DNA of 25,369 nucleotides from JBIOJM01 sp044450785. Lineage in GTDB: Bacteria > Planctomycetota > Planctomycetia > Isosphaerales > Isosphaeraceae. Position numbers and translations under genes: made by a program. Numbering within the stretch: the stretch's first letter is position 1; every line of letters starts with the position of its first letter. Positions 6,769 through 14,740 of the stretch are shown piece after piece. Below the pieces are notes generated by a model. The model saw only the letters and a list, made by a program, of their open reading frames with translations, was not told the origin of the DNA and did no database searches. Location of the stretch: contig JBIOJM010000128.1 in NCBI GenBank assembly GCA_044450785.1, positions 1 to 25,369 on the forward strand, written 5' to 3'.

Positions 6769-9285
6769 ATGCGATTTTTCCTGCAGACCTTCTTCGCCGC
6801 GATCTGTGCAATGGTCGCGACATCGGCGTGGGCCGGCACGGATGAAGCCACCGCGTTCTTCGAGTCGCGGATCCGCCCGGTGCTCGTCGAGCACTGCTAC
6901 AAGTGCCATTCGGGCCGCACAAGGGCGCCCAAGGGCGGTTTGCGCCTGGACAGCGGCGAAGCCTTGTTGCGGGGCGGTGGGAACGGGCCGGCGATCGTGC
7001 CAGGAAAGCCCGACGACAGCCTGCTCATCAAGGCGCTCAGCCACGAAGGCGATGTCCCCGAGATGCCCCCGGACGAGAAACTGCCGGATCGGGTACTCGC
7101 CGACTTTCGCCGGTGGATCGCCTCGGGTGCGCACGACCCGCGCAAGACGAGCCCGGCGGTGACGAGGCAGGCCGGCGGCGATGTCGCGTCAGCCCGCGAT
7201 GCATGGGCCTTCCGACCGCCGCGAAACCCCGGGGTCCCATCGGTGCGGGACACGTCCTGGGCCAGGGATGAGCTGGATCGGTTCATCCTCGCCAGGCTCG
7301 AAGCGAAGGGACTGCGGCCGGCCCCGGACGCCGATCGCTACACCTGGCTGCGCCGGGTCGCGCTCGACCTCGTCGGCTTGCCGCCGTCGCCCGAGCAGAT
7401 CGTCGCGTTCATCAACGACCCGTCGCCCCGGGCCAACGAGCTCGTCGTCGATCGACTCCTGGCATCACCGGCGTTCGGCGAGCGCTGGGCGCGGCACTGG
7501 CTGGACCTGACGGGCTATGCCGACCAGATCGGCACGGCCAACGACATCTTCGCCGAGCACGCCTGGCGGTATCGCGATTATGTCATCGCGGCGTTCAATG
7601 CCGACAGGCCGTTCGACCGTTTCATCCACGAACAACTCGCCGGCGACTTGCTCCCCTACGGTACCGCCCTCGAGCGAGCCCGGAATCTGATCGCCACCGG
7701 CTTCCTCGTCCTGGGCGACCTGACGGTCGTCGAGGCGGACAAGGCCAAGCTGCGCGTCGACGTGATCGATCAGCAGGTCGACAAGGTGGGCAAGGCGTTC
7801 CTGGGCATGACACTCGGCTGTGCGCGGTGCCACGACCACAAGTTCGATCCCATCCCGATCCGGGACTACTACGCACTGGCGGGGATCTTCTCCAGCACGG
7901 AGTCGGTCCGCAAGGCCGAATGGGGCGTATGGAGCTGGCCGACGTTGGCCGAGCTGCCGGAAACCAGGGCGGAACAGGCCGAGCGGAAGGCCAGGTTCGA
8001 GCAGCATCGGAAAGCTGTCGGGGCGCTCACGGCCGAACGTGAGCGGGTACTTCATCGCATCGGTTCGATCGGCGCGATACTCCAGGGTGAGGGGAAGGGC
8101 AGGGGGAGCAACGGGATCGATACGGCGGCGCGGAAAGCGCTCGAGACGGAGCGGCGGGAGATGGAGGCCCGCGTCAGGAAGCTCGCCACGGACATCGAGC
8201 ATGCCGAGTTTTTCACCCCGGCCGTCCCGGTCGCCTTCGCCGTGCACGATTCCGCCAGGCCGGGCGGCATGCGGATCACGATCCGGGGCAACGCACACGC
8301 GCTGGGCGACCTGGTCCCCCGAGGGTTCGTGCGGGTCGTCTCGCACCGGCCGGCACTGATCCCGTCTGATGAGAGCGGCCGCCGCCAACTGGCCGGCTGG
8401 ATCGCGAGCAGCGACAATCCGCTGACCGCGCGGGTTGCCGTGAATCGCATCTGGCAAAAGCTGTTCGGCGAGGGGATCGTCCGCTCCGTCGATTACTTCG
8501 GAAGTCGCGGCGAGACGCCCACCCACCCTGAGCTGCTCGACGCCCTCGCGCTGCGGTTCGTCGCGGACGGCTGGTTCCAGAAGCGCCTGATCCGCAGCCT
8601 GGTATTGAGCCGTGCCTACGCCATGAGCAGCGCGCACGACAGCCGGTCGGACGCGGTCGATCCTGACAATCGCCTGTTGTGGCGGATGAATCGCCGCCGG
8701 CTCGACGCGGAATCGCTGCGCGACGTCATGCTGTCCGTCGCGGGCACGCTCACCGCGTGCGGCGGAGGGCCTGGGTTGCCCCTGGAGTATCCGGAGAACA
8801 CCGGAGGCCTGAAAAAGGGGGACGTCAATCCTCCCAGCTTCCGCCTGGCCAGGTTCCGGCCGGAACAGGAGTTCGTGCGTACGGTCTACCTGCCGATCAT
8901 CCGCTCCGGTCCTCAGGCGGGTCCCGCCGAGGTGCTCAATGTCTTCGACTTCACGCAACCCGGCGAGTTCGCCGGCCAGCGTTCCGTGACCACCGTGCCG
9001 ACCCAGGCCTTGTTCCTGATGAATGCCAAGTTTTTGAAGCGGCGGGCGCTCGAGCTGGCCCGGCGGACGACGGCCGTCTCGGGCGATCGAGCGCGACTCG
9101 ACGGCCTCTGGCTTCGCGTGCTGAACCGACCGATCAACGCCGCGGAGCGGGCCGATTCCGCTGCGTTCCTCGCCGAGGTCCGCGACCTGGACCCGGGTGT
9201 CGCCTCCGCATCCCGGGAGCTTCGCGCCTGGGCGGAGCTCTGTCATGCCCTGCTCGCCTCGAACGAATTCCTCGTACGTCTGTGA
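6769..9285 (+). CDS. PSCyt1/DUF1549/DUF1553 secreted cytochrome-like protein
   Basis: 838 residues from ATG 6769, chosen because it begins a typical signal peptide (MRFFLQTFFAAICAMVATSAWA, cleavage near residue 22). Domain order is the planctomycete standard. A PSCyt1 cytochrome-c-like domain has haem motif CYKCH at residues 43-47 and an EMPPDEKLP loop. DUF1549 (PSCyt2) carries GCARCHDHKFDPI with C351, C354 and H355. A charged helical linker follows (about residues 400-480), then DUF1553 (PSD1) with LAGWIASSDNPLTARVAVNR and a C-terminal FAGQRSVTTVPTQALFLMN. The protein should be exported and bind haem. These proteins are thought to help use complex polysaccharides or other polymers, but their reaction is unproven. 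The DUF1501 gene 49 bases downstream is its usual partner, so an operon is likely. Confidence 0.93.
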   Translation: MRFFLQTFFAAICAMVATSAWAGTDEATAFFESRIRPVLVEHCYKCHSGRTRAPKGGLRLDSGEALLRGGGNGPAIVPGKPDDSLLIKALSHEGDVPEMPPDEKLPDRVLADFRRWIASGAHDPRKTSPAVTRQAGGDVASARDAWAFRPPRNPGVPSVRDTSWARDELDRFILARLEAKGLRPAPDADRYTWLRRVALDLVGLPPSPEQIVAFINDPSPRANELVVDRLLASPAFGERWARHWLDLTGYADQIGTANDIFAEHAWRYRDYVIAAFNADRPFDRFIHEQLAGDLLPYGTALERARNLIATGFLVLGDLTVVEADKAKLRVDVIDQQVDKVGKAFLGMTLGCARCHDHKFDPIPIRDYYALAGIFSSTESVRKAEWGVWSWPTLAELPETRAEQAERKARFEQHRKAVGALTAERERVLHRIGSIGAILQGEGKGRGSNGIDTAARKALETERREMEARVRKLATDIEHAEFFTPAVPVAFAVHDSARPGGMRITIRGNAHALGDLVPRGFVRVVSHRPALIPSDESGRRQLAGWIASSDNPLTARVAVNRIWQKLFGEGIVRSVDYFGSRGETPTHPELLDALALRFVADGWFQKRLIRSLVLSRAYAMSSAHDSRSDAVDPDNRLLWRMNRRRLDAESLRDVMLSVAGTLTACGGGPGLPLEYPENTGGLKKGDVNPPSFRLARFRPEQEFVRTVYLPIIRSGPQAGPAEVLNVFDFTQPGEFAGQRSVTTVPTQALFLMNAKFLKRRALELARRTTAVSGDRARLDGLWLRVLNRPINAAERADSAAFLAEVRDLDPGVASASRELRAWAELCHALLASNEFLVRL

Positions 9286-9334
9286 CCATCGGCCAGCGAT
9301 CGATTAACCCACCCACCCCTTGCAGAGATCCGTC

Positions 9335-10762
9335 ATGACCAACCCCTGCTGCTGGACGAGTGGCCGCTTTGATCGCCGGCAACTGCTGCGTGTCGCCGCG
9401 TGTGGCTTCGGCTCACTGGCCCTCCAGGGGATGATGAGCGGCCTCGCCCGAGCCGCTGGGGGCCCGCTCGCGGCCCGCGCACCGCAGTTCGCCCCGCGCG
9501 CCAGGCGCGTGATCTTCCTGTTCCTCCAGGGAGGTCCGTCGCAGCTCGACCTGTTCGATCCCAAGCCGCTGATCACCCGCAAACACGGCGAGAAGATCCG
9601 TCCGCCGATCGACGCCAACAAGATCACGATCGGCGTGGATAAATACCTGGCGCTGGCTTCGGTCGCCCCGGTCCGCCCCCGCGGCGCCGCCGGCATGATG
9701 ATCTCGGACCTGATGCCCCAACTGGCGGGTGTGGCTGACGAGCTCTGCCTGCTCAGGGCCGTGCACACCGACAACGAGGCCCATGCCCCGGCCACGCTCC
9801 AATTGCACACCGGCGTCTCGATCGACGTGCGGCCGTCGATGGGCTCGTGGTTCAGCTACGGGCTGGGGACCGAGAACGAGAACCTGCCGAGCTTCATCAC
9901 GATCCACCCCGATAGCGACGTGCGGACCTATGGCGCCGGCTTCCTGCCCGCGGCCCACCAGGGGACGCCGGTGAATATGACGACCGGCAAGGACGCCGCG
10001 ATCAAGTACCTGGTCGATGATGAGTCGAGCGCCGCCGTGCAGCGGCGGAGGCTCGACCTCATCCAGCGGATGAACCGCCGGTTGCTCCACCGGGTCGAGA
10101 CCGACCACCGGATGGAGGGCATGATCGAGTCGTACGAGCTGGCCTTCCGGATGCAGACGGAGACGCCCGGGCTGGTCGACCTCTCGGGCGAGACGCAGGC
10201 GACCAAGGACCTGTACGGCATCGGCCGGCCGGAGACCGATCGCCACGGCCGGGCCTGCCTGCTCGCCCGCCGGCTCAGCGAGGCGGGCGTCCGCTTCGTC
10301 CAGGTGACGATCGGCGGCTGGGACCACCACGGCAACATCCGGGATGCCCTGCCCAGGAGCTGCGCCGGCTCGGACCGGCCCGTCGCCGGCCTGATCAAGG
10401 ACCTCAAGTCGCGCGGCCTGCTCGATGACACGCTCGTGGTCTGGTCGGGCGAATTCGGCCGCACGCCGTGGAGCCAGGACCTCTCGGGCACGTCCCCGAT
10501 CGATACCCACGGGCGCGAGCATCAACCCGACAGTTTTTGCGCGTGGCTCGCCGGCGGTGGCGTGAAGGCCGGGTATACCCACGGTGAGACGGACGAGTTC
10601 GGCTTTCGCCCCGTCGCGGGAAAGGTCCATCTTCACGACCTGCACGCCACGATGCTGCATCTCCTGGGCCTGGACCACGAGCGCCTCACCTACCGCCACT
10701 CCGGGCGCGACTACCGACTGACCGACGTGGAAGGGCGCGTGGTGAAGGAGATCCTCGCCTGA
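9335..10762 (+). CDS. DUF1501 Tat-exported protein (alkaline-phosphatase-like fold)
   Basis: 475 residues from ATG 9335. The N-terminus FDRRQLLRVAACGFGSLALQ (twin Arg at residues 14-15) is a Tat-type export signal. The body shows DUF1501 hallmarks in order: IFLFLQGGPSQLDLFDPK, AVHTDNEAHAPATLQLHTG, TIGGWDHHGNI, LVVWSGEFGRTPWSQ, DTHGREHQPDSF, GGGVKAGYTHGETDEFGF and LHDLHATMLHLLGLDHERL. DUF1501 is related to sulfatases and alkaline phosphatases, and the Asp/His residues in these motifs are probable metal ligands. The substrate is unknown. It follows the PSCyt gene on the same strand by 49 bases, the canonical two-gene arrangement in Planctomycetes. Length and motifs look complete. Confidence 0.94.
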   Translation: MTNPCCWTSGRFDRRQLLRVAACGFGSLALQGMMSGLARAAGGPLAARAPQFAPRARRVIFLFLQGGPSQLDLFDPKPLITRKHGEKIRPPIDANKITIGVDKYLALASVAPVRPRGAAGMMISDLMPQLAGVADELCLLRAVHTDNEAHAPATLQLHTGVSIDVRPSMGSWFSYGLGTENENLPSFITIHPDSDVRTYGAGFLPAAHQGTPVNMTTGKDAAIKYLVDDESSAAVQRRRLDLIQRMNRRLLHRVETDHRMEGMIESYELAFRMQTETPGLVDLSGETQATKDLYGIGRPETDRHGRACLLARRLSEAGVRFVQVTIGGWDHHGNIRDALPRSCAGSDRPVAGLIKDLKSRGLLDDTLVVWSGEFGRTPWSQDLSGTSPIDTHGREHQPDSFCAWLAGGGVKAGYTHGETDEFGFRPVAGKVHLHDLHATMLHLLGLDHERLTYRHSGRDYRLTDVEGRVVKEILA

Positions 10763-10883
10763 GGAGTGGAGCCACCCACGAGGATCACGCCGTCGTGACG
10801 AGTGAGGGTTCCTCTGAGGTCTATCGCTACGAGCTAGTGTTCAGTTAGACATGCATGTGTTCCTGCATCGAAGGCTCTCGCCA

Positions 10884-10912
10884 TTCACCGCGCGAAGTTT
10901 GTCGTATATAAT
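10884..10912 (+). promoter_or_regulatory. Sigma70-like promoter candidate
   Basis: TTCACC (10884-10889) and a perfect TATAAT (10907-10912) are separated by 17 bases, in an AT-richer patch about 75 bases upstream of the ATG at 10987. The -35 box matches TTGACA at four of six positions. This is the best promoter-like match I noticed by eye in the window. Confidence 0.5.
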
Positions 10913-10986
10913 GAGTCCAACTATCCGACTACGAAGCCGCACTCGCCGCGACTCGCCCGGGCTGGGAGAAACACGAGAACTAAGCC

Positions 10987-11511
10987 ATGGCTCTTCAGAA
11001 ACTGACAATGAGCGCAAGTTTTCTCGCGACTGTCCGCGGTCTTCGCGAGCTGCACCAGCTAACAGCGGAAGGGCGCCTTGACTCGCGCGAAGCCGACGCG
11101 GTTCGCGACGCCACTGACGCGCCATGGGAGGCCCTCACCGAGGCGGAGAAGAAGAGAGTTAGCGGGCTCTCCGAGGATCTGTATTCGGTGACCGACCTGG
11201 CACCAACCGCCGTCAAAGAATTAAACCCGCAGGCCCAGGCTCGTTTGGTTGACATTTATCAAGCCCGCCAAAGCGGGGAGTGGGACAGAGTCCTCGAACT
11301 GCTGAGGCGATGGGGGGCCCACCTGGACCCCTCGATGCTCAGCTATCTGCGTGGGTCGACCTGGCTCGAGGCCGGAGACCCGGCGACGGCGGCGATCTTC
11401 TATGAGCACGCCTTGGATCTGCAGCCCGACAATGGGAACTATCAGGCGGTCTATCTGAACACGTTGCACAAGGCTGGCGATCACTCAGTCCGAGCTCGGT
11501 TTTCCGATTGA
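10987..11511 (+). CDS. TPR-like protein, probably cut short by a frameshift
   Basis: 174 residues from ATG 10987. The N-terminal ~60 residues are helical and charged. A TPR-like region follows: LVDIYQARQSGEWDRVLELL, then STWLEAGDPATAAIFYEHAL with DLQPDNGNYQAVYLNTLHKA. The frame then reads GDHSVRARFSD and stops at 11509-11511, in the middle of what should be further helices. One frame over, the sequence carries on as ELGFPIDIVRASFDASIRYD and PSNERARRNYAACEAATRP, which has the composition and spacing of another TPR. The native protein therefore probably ended at 11695. It may act as a cytoplasmic scaffold; the partner is unknown. The candidate promoter at 10884-10912 suggests it is transcribed alone. 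Confidence 0.7.
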   Translation: MALQKLTMSASFLATVRGLRELHQLTAEGRLDSREADAVRDATDAPWEALTEAEKKRVSGLSEDLYSVTDLAPTAVKELNPQAQARLVDIYQARQSGEWDRVLELLRRWGAHLDPSMLSYLRGSTWLEAGDPATAAIFYEHALDLQPDNGNYQAVYLNTLHKAGDHSVRARFSD

Positions 11512-11695
11512 CATCGTCAGAGCGTCGTTCGACGCATCAATCCGCTACGACCCGTCGAACGAGCGAGCACGGCGAAACTATGCCGCGTGTGAGGCGGCAA
11601 CCCGCCCGATCCCGGTGAGCGTTTACGAGACCAGGACCAGAGTCGCCGTCCGGGCTTCGGGATTGTCCGAGCGGAGACTGAAACGAGCTGCCTGA
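11483..11695 (+). pseudogene. Out-of-frame continuation of the TPR-like gene
   Basis: The frame containing GAC at 11510 reads TQSELGFPIDIVRASFDASI, then RYDPSNERARRNYAACEAAT, and ends at TGA 11693-11695 (SERRLKRAA). It has a TPR-like DPSNERARRNYA segment matching the DPxxxxARxNLA pattern. A shift by one base between about 11465 and 11500 would fuse it to the upstream reading frame, giving roughly 235 residues. It has no start codon of its own in a sensible place. Confidence 0.55.
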
Positions 11696-11854
11696 GAAGA
11701 GGCGAGGACCTTGGGGTCAAGCGTTGTTTGTTGTGTTTTTCCCGAGCGGGTCCGAGGGGCGCCGTGATTGGTTCCTTGATCGAGACTGTTGCGTCGATCG
11801 GGAACCGACAAAGGGCAGGGTGTCCCCGTAAGGTACGGTTTCCCCGCAACTCGG
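11696..11854. other. Convergent intergenic region
   Basis: This short gap lies between a plus-strand and a minus-strand gene. It contains a T-rich run (gttgtttgttgtgttttt, near 11722-11739) but no clear stem before it. No gene is supported. Confidence 0.35.
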
Positions 11855-12814
11855 TCACTCCCGCTTCTTCCCCGGGGCGATCCCTGCTGAGCCGGCGCTC
11901 AACGGTTGATTGCGGCGTCGACGCGCCAGGAAGTACGTATCCTCGGCGGACGGCACAACTTTGCTGTTATGGCTCCAGACGTCCTGCCGGCCGAGGCGAA
12001 GGGTGACCTCGGCGCGGGCGAGTGGCGCGGCGGCATACGACCAGTAGGGCGGACCCTCGCGGCGGCGCCGCGCTTCGATCATCAGGAGGACCTCCGGGTT
12101 GGTGCCGTTGGCATAGAGGAAGATCGCTCCATCCACGAGGCCGGAGGCTGCATCGGAGTAGCGGTCGATCGGATGAGGAATCAGGCGGAGCGTGTAGTCT
12201 TGCGAATGGAAGTGTTCGCGCGCCGAGAATGGCTTCGCGAGGTCTCTCATCTGCCGCAGCCGCTCGACTTCCGTGTCTGCGGGGGCCGGCGCGTCGGGAA
12301 TCTCACGGAACTCGATCCCGCCCTTCACCGGCGCCCATCGCAGCCGGCCATCAGCACGGGGCGGGTACAGGTCCGCGTAACGCGTGTCGAAATGCTCGCC
12401 TCCTTCGACCTCGATCGGCCCGGTCGCTAGAGACGTGAACTCGAGATTCCAGACTGTGCCAAACGCGTTGTTGTGCGGATAGAGCTCGATCGCCAGAACC
12501 GCGATCGGTCGGCCCGAAGACCTCCAGAACCAGAGCGTGCCGTCGCTGAACTCTCGAGTCGGGTCGTTCCAACGGTAGTACGGGTCGTGCGCCATGGCGG
12601 CCGGGGTCCGACTGCCGCCGTCGATCGCAGCGGCCTGGAACGAGCCGGCGATCTGCTTCATCTCGTCGAGGCGCTCGGCCCGGCCATCCTCCTTCTTCGC
12701 GGCCAGAGGGGCCGAATCCTGGGCGCTCACGCGGTGTCCGTCAGGCCCGGGCGCGATGAGCAATGCAACGAACGTGGGCAACAACCTGGCCACGCGAGGC
12801 GCATCGATGGTCAT
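11855..12814 (-). CDS. Secreted protein of unknown function
   Basis: 319 residues from ATG 12814. This start is supported by GGAGG eight bases upstream and by the signal peptide it opens (MTIDAPRVARLLPTFVALLI, probable cleavage near SAQDS). The open frame extends to 12925, but the added residues would bury the signal. The mature part begins with a charged helix (RAERLDEMKQIAGSFQAAAI), then aromatic-rich motifs: DPYYRWNDPTREFSDGTLWF, AVLAIELYPHN and NAFGTVWNLEFTSLATGPIE. The C-terminal half has LRLIPHPIDRYSD, GAIFLYANGTNPEVLLMIEA and PPYWSYAAAPLARAEVTLRL. The sequence resembles planctomycete-restricted secreted proteins I cannot name. The beta-rich pattern suggests a globular periplasmic fold, and no catalytic motif is evident. 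Confidence 0.75.
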   Translation of the reverse strand: MTIDAPRVARLLPTFVALLIAPGPDGHRVSAQDSAPLAAKKEDGRAERLDEMKQIAGSFQAAAIDGGSRTPAAMAHDPYYRWNDPTREFSDGTLWFWRSSGRPIAVLAIELYPHNNAFGTVWNLEFTSLATGPIEVEGGEHFDTRYADLYPPRADGRLRWAPVKGGIEFREIPDAPAPADTEVERLRQMRDLAKPFSAREHFHSQDYTLRLIPHPIDRYSDAASGLVDGAIFLYANGTNPEVLLMIEARRRREGPPYWSYAAAPLARAEVTLRLGRQDVWSHNSKVVPSAEDTYFLARRRRNQPLSAGSAGIAPGKKRE

Positions 12815-13011
12815 GGTGGACAACCTCCAATGCCGGTCGAAGGGGATTCTAGCGTTTGGCTCGCTCCCGAGCAAGGAGATCATCATCCGCTTTGACTGGC
12901 CTGGAAGACCGAAGATCAACGGCAAGTACGCGAGATAGTTCAGGTTGGATTTTCCTTGAATCCGTCATCAGGCCATGTCGCCTCCCGACCGTCGCTCCGG
13001 GATTGTCCTGC

Positions 13012-14262
13012 TCACCAATCCCAACGCGGGTACTGCTTCGGCGCCTTGCCGTGTTTCTCAAGGATGCGCGGCGCCTTCTTTCTTGCCCCGGGCGGGTCGA
13101 TCCGTTCCAGCTTGATGGTGAATGCCCATTCGTCGCCGAAGTCGTACAGCAGTTCCATCGTCTGCCCTGGGTCCAGCGGCAGCGTCCCGATCGAAACGCG
13201 GTCTGTCCCGGGGTCCTCATCCATCGCCGGGTGAGAGATCGAGACATCGGTCCCCAGGCGATCGCGATAAGTGAACTTGTACAGGTGGTCGCTGTCGAAA
13301 TTTACCGAGCGAAGGATCAATCCAACCAAGTCGTCGAGAGCGGCGTCGGCCGGCATGGCAATCAGCCGCCAGACCTTGCCCAGAGACACCCGGAAAATGA
13401 ACGTGCCCTCGCGGGGCTCGAATCGCTGAAACACGAGGTTCTGCCGCCATTCGGGGAAATACGGCTGGAACAGCGACTGCCAGGCGCCGAAGCGAAGCCC
13501 TTCGGGCTCTCCTTCCTCCTGGTCCTCGTCGTCCTGCTGGGGGAAACCTTCCCCCAGGATGAGTTCGAACTGGGAGAGGATCAAGGCGAAGACGGCGTCA
13601 CCGAACGCAACGTGCCTGAGGCCGGCCGGGCTCCAGGGAGCGACCGGTCGGCGCGGCTGTTCGATCTCCAGGAGCCCAAATAGATCCATCAGCGCTAACA
13701 TGTAGAAATCCGAGCCGACTCCGAAGGCGTACCGTCCCGGCGGGTTCTCGGGGTCGATCCGGCGGCCCTGCTCCGGGACGCGGCGCCAGGCTTGCAGACA
13801 GGACGGCAGCAGTTGCCCCCCGCGTGAGCCCGGTTCCCCGACCATCTCCGGGCGGCCAAGCCGTAGCCAGGCTTCCAGCAAATTGAAATACTGCTCCGTG
13901 GGGTTGAGCCGGTCCCACTGCGCCAGCATGTCCGGGTCGAGGATCAGGCGGCCCTTGGCGCCAGCCGCCTCGACGCGGCTGAGGCCGGAGGCCCGGAGCA
14001 GCAGGTTCAGCCCTTGCAGGTAGGGGTGCGACCGGAGCAGCGGGCGCTTCAATTCCAGATGGAGCGGCCGGCTCAGGCAACGGTCCAGCTCCCCTATGAA
14101 TTTCAGAGGAAGCACGTTGTACTTCCCCCCCGCCTCAACTCCCTGAGGCCCCAGAAAGTCGAGGAGCACACGGAAGTCACGCAGCACAGGGCCGGGCTGC
14201 TCGTCCGTGATGGCCTGGTCTCGAAGGCACTGCTCCTGGACCCTGGTCAGCTTGAAATCCAT
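13012..14262 (-). CDS. pRiA4b ORF-3-like domain protein
   Basis: 416 residues from ATG 14262 (MDFKLTRVQEQCLRDQAIT), preceded by a GAGG-type ribosome site; the frame is open to 14430 without a better start. The C-terminal ~150 residues match the plasmid pRiA4b ORF-3-like domain (PF07929): VWRLIAMPADAALDDLVGLI, VNFDSDHLYKFTYRDR, LDPGQTMELLYDFGDEWAF and a closing PRILEKHGKAPKQYPRWDW. The N-terminal ~250 residues are helical with a LEAWLRLGRPEMVG stretch, and an acidic QQDDEDQEEGEPEG linker separates the parts. The domain is widespread on plasmids and in accessory regions, and its molecular role is unknown. The protein is cytoplasmic. A monooxygenase-type relic lies 29 bases upstream on the same strand and is probably unrelated. 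Confidence 0.85.
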   Translation of the reverse strand: MDFKLTRVQEQCLRDQAITDEQPGPVLRDFRVLLDFLGPQGVEAGGKYNVLPLKFIGELDRCLSRPLHLELKRPLLRSHPYLQGLNLLLRASGLSRVEAAGAKGRLILDPDMLAQWDRLNPTEQYFNLLEAWLRLGRPEMVGEPGSRGGQLLPSCLQAWRRVPEQGRRIDPENPPGRYAFGVGSDFYMLALMDLFGLLEIEQPRRPVAPWSPAGLRHVAFGDAVFALILSQFELILGEGFPQQDDEDQEEGEPEGLRFGAWQSLFQPYFPEWRQNLVFQRFEPREGTFIFRVSLGKVWRLIAMPADAALDDLVGLILRSVNFDSDHLYKFTYRDRLGTDVSISHPAMDEDPGTDRVSIGTLPLDPGQTMELLYDFGDEWAFTIKLERIDPPGARKKAPRILEKHGKAPKQYPRWDW

Positions 14263-14291
14263 GATCGTCGCCTCGTGCGGATCGTGTCCGG

Positions 14292-14589
14292 TCAAGACTT
14301 CCGTTTCTTCCACACCACCTCCATCCAGCCGTTCTGCATCTCGTCCCAGGTTTGCAAGCCCCAGTAGATGGCCTTCGTCGAGTCGGGATTGCGTGGGTTG
14401 TCCTCCGAGTTGTCCCAGCGGCCGATCCACGTCAGTCGGCTCCCTCTGGGTACGTGCAGCGGCTTGTCGAGACGGTAGACGCTCTGCCAGCCAAAGTCGT
14501 AATCGGGCACCGAGAGCAATGTCTTGGTAGTACCGTCCGCGTAGGTCATCTCGTACCGGAGCGGGGCGTCAAACGCGCGACCCCGCCAT
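14292..14589 (-). pseudogene. C-terminal relic of a Cu-monooxygenase/redoxin-type protein
   Basis: A frame running from just after a TGA at about 14590 down to the stop at 14292 reads WRGRAFDAPLRYEMTYADGT, then SVPDYDFGWQSVYRLDKPLH, RWDNSEDNPRNPDSTKAIYW and LQTWDEMQNGWMEVVWK. This resembles the last domain of planctomycete proteins that combine a thioredoxin or cytochrome part with a copper type II ascorbate-dependent monooxygenase fold (consensus VPxYDFxWQ, DNSxxNPxNPD, WGxQTxDEM). Family members are several hundred residues long; only about 100 are left here. A caller would start at ATG 14549 (85 residues), yet family-like sequence (GRAF, LRYE) continues upstream of it to the in-frame stop, which shows truncation. 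It lacks the copper-binding N-terminal part and should be non-functional. Confidence 0.6.
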
Positions 14590-14740
14590 CATACCAGAAG
14601 GAATCGGTCTTCTCGAAGCCAACGCCGTTGAATCCCGATTTCCCCTCTCTGGAAATGACGGCATGCTCGCGATACACTCGACCCCGGCGGTGGACTGGCT
14701 CGACGATCCAATCAGGCCCGAACAAGAACAGGGTCCCAGC

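Noticed and set aside
7465..9246. 593-codon minus-strand frame opposite the PSCyt gene
   Set aside because: Arg/Gly/Pro-rich with no motif, while the plus strand carries conserved family motifs throughout.
9413..10699. 428-codon minus-strand frame opposite the DUF1501 gene
   Set aside because: A shadow of a well-supported gene, with no recognisable domain.
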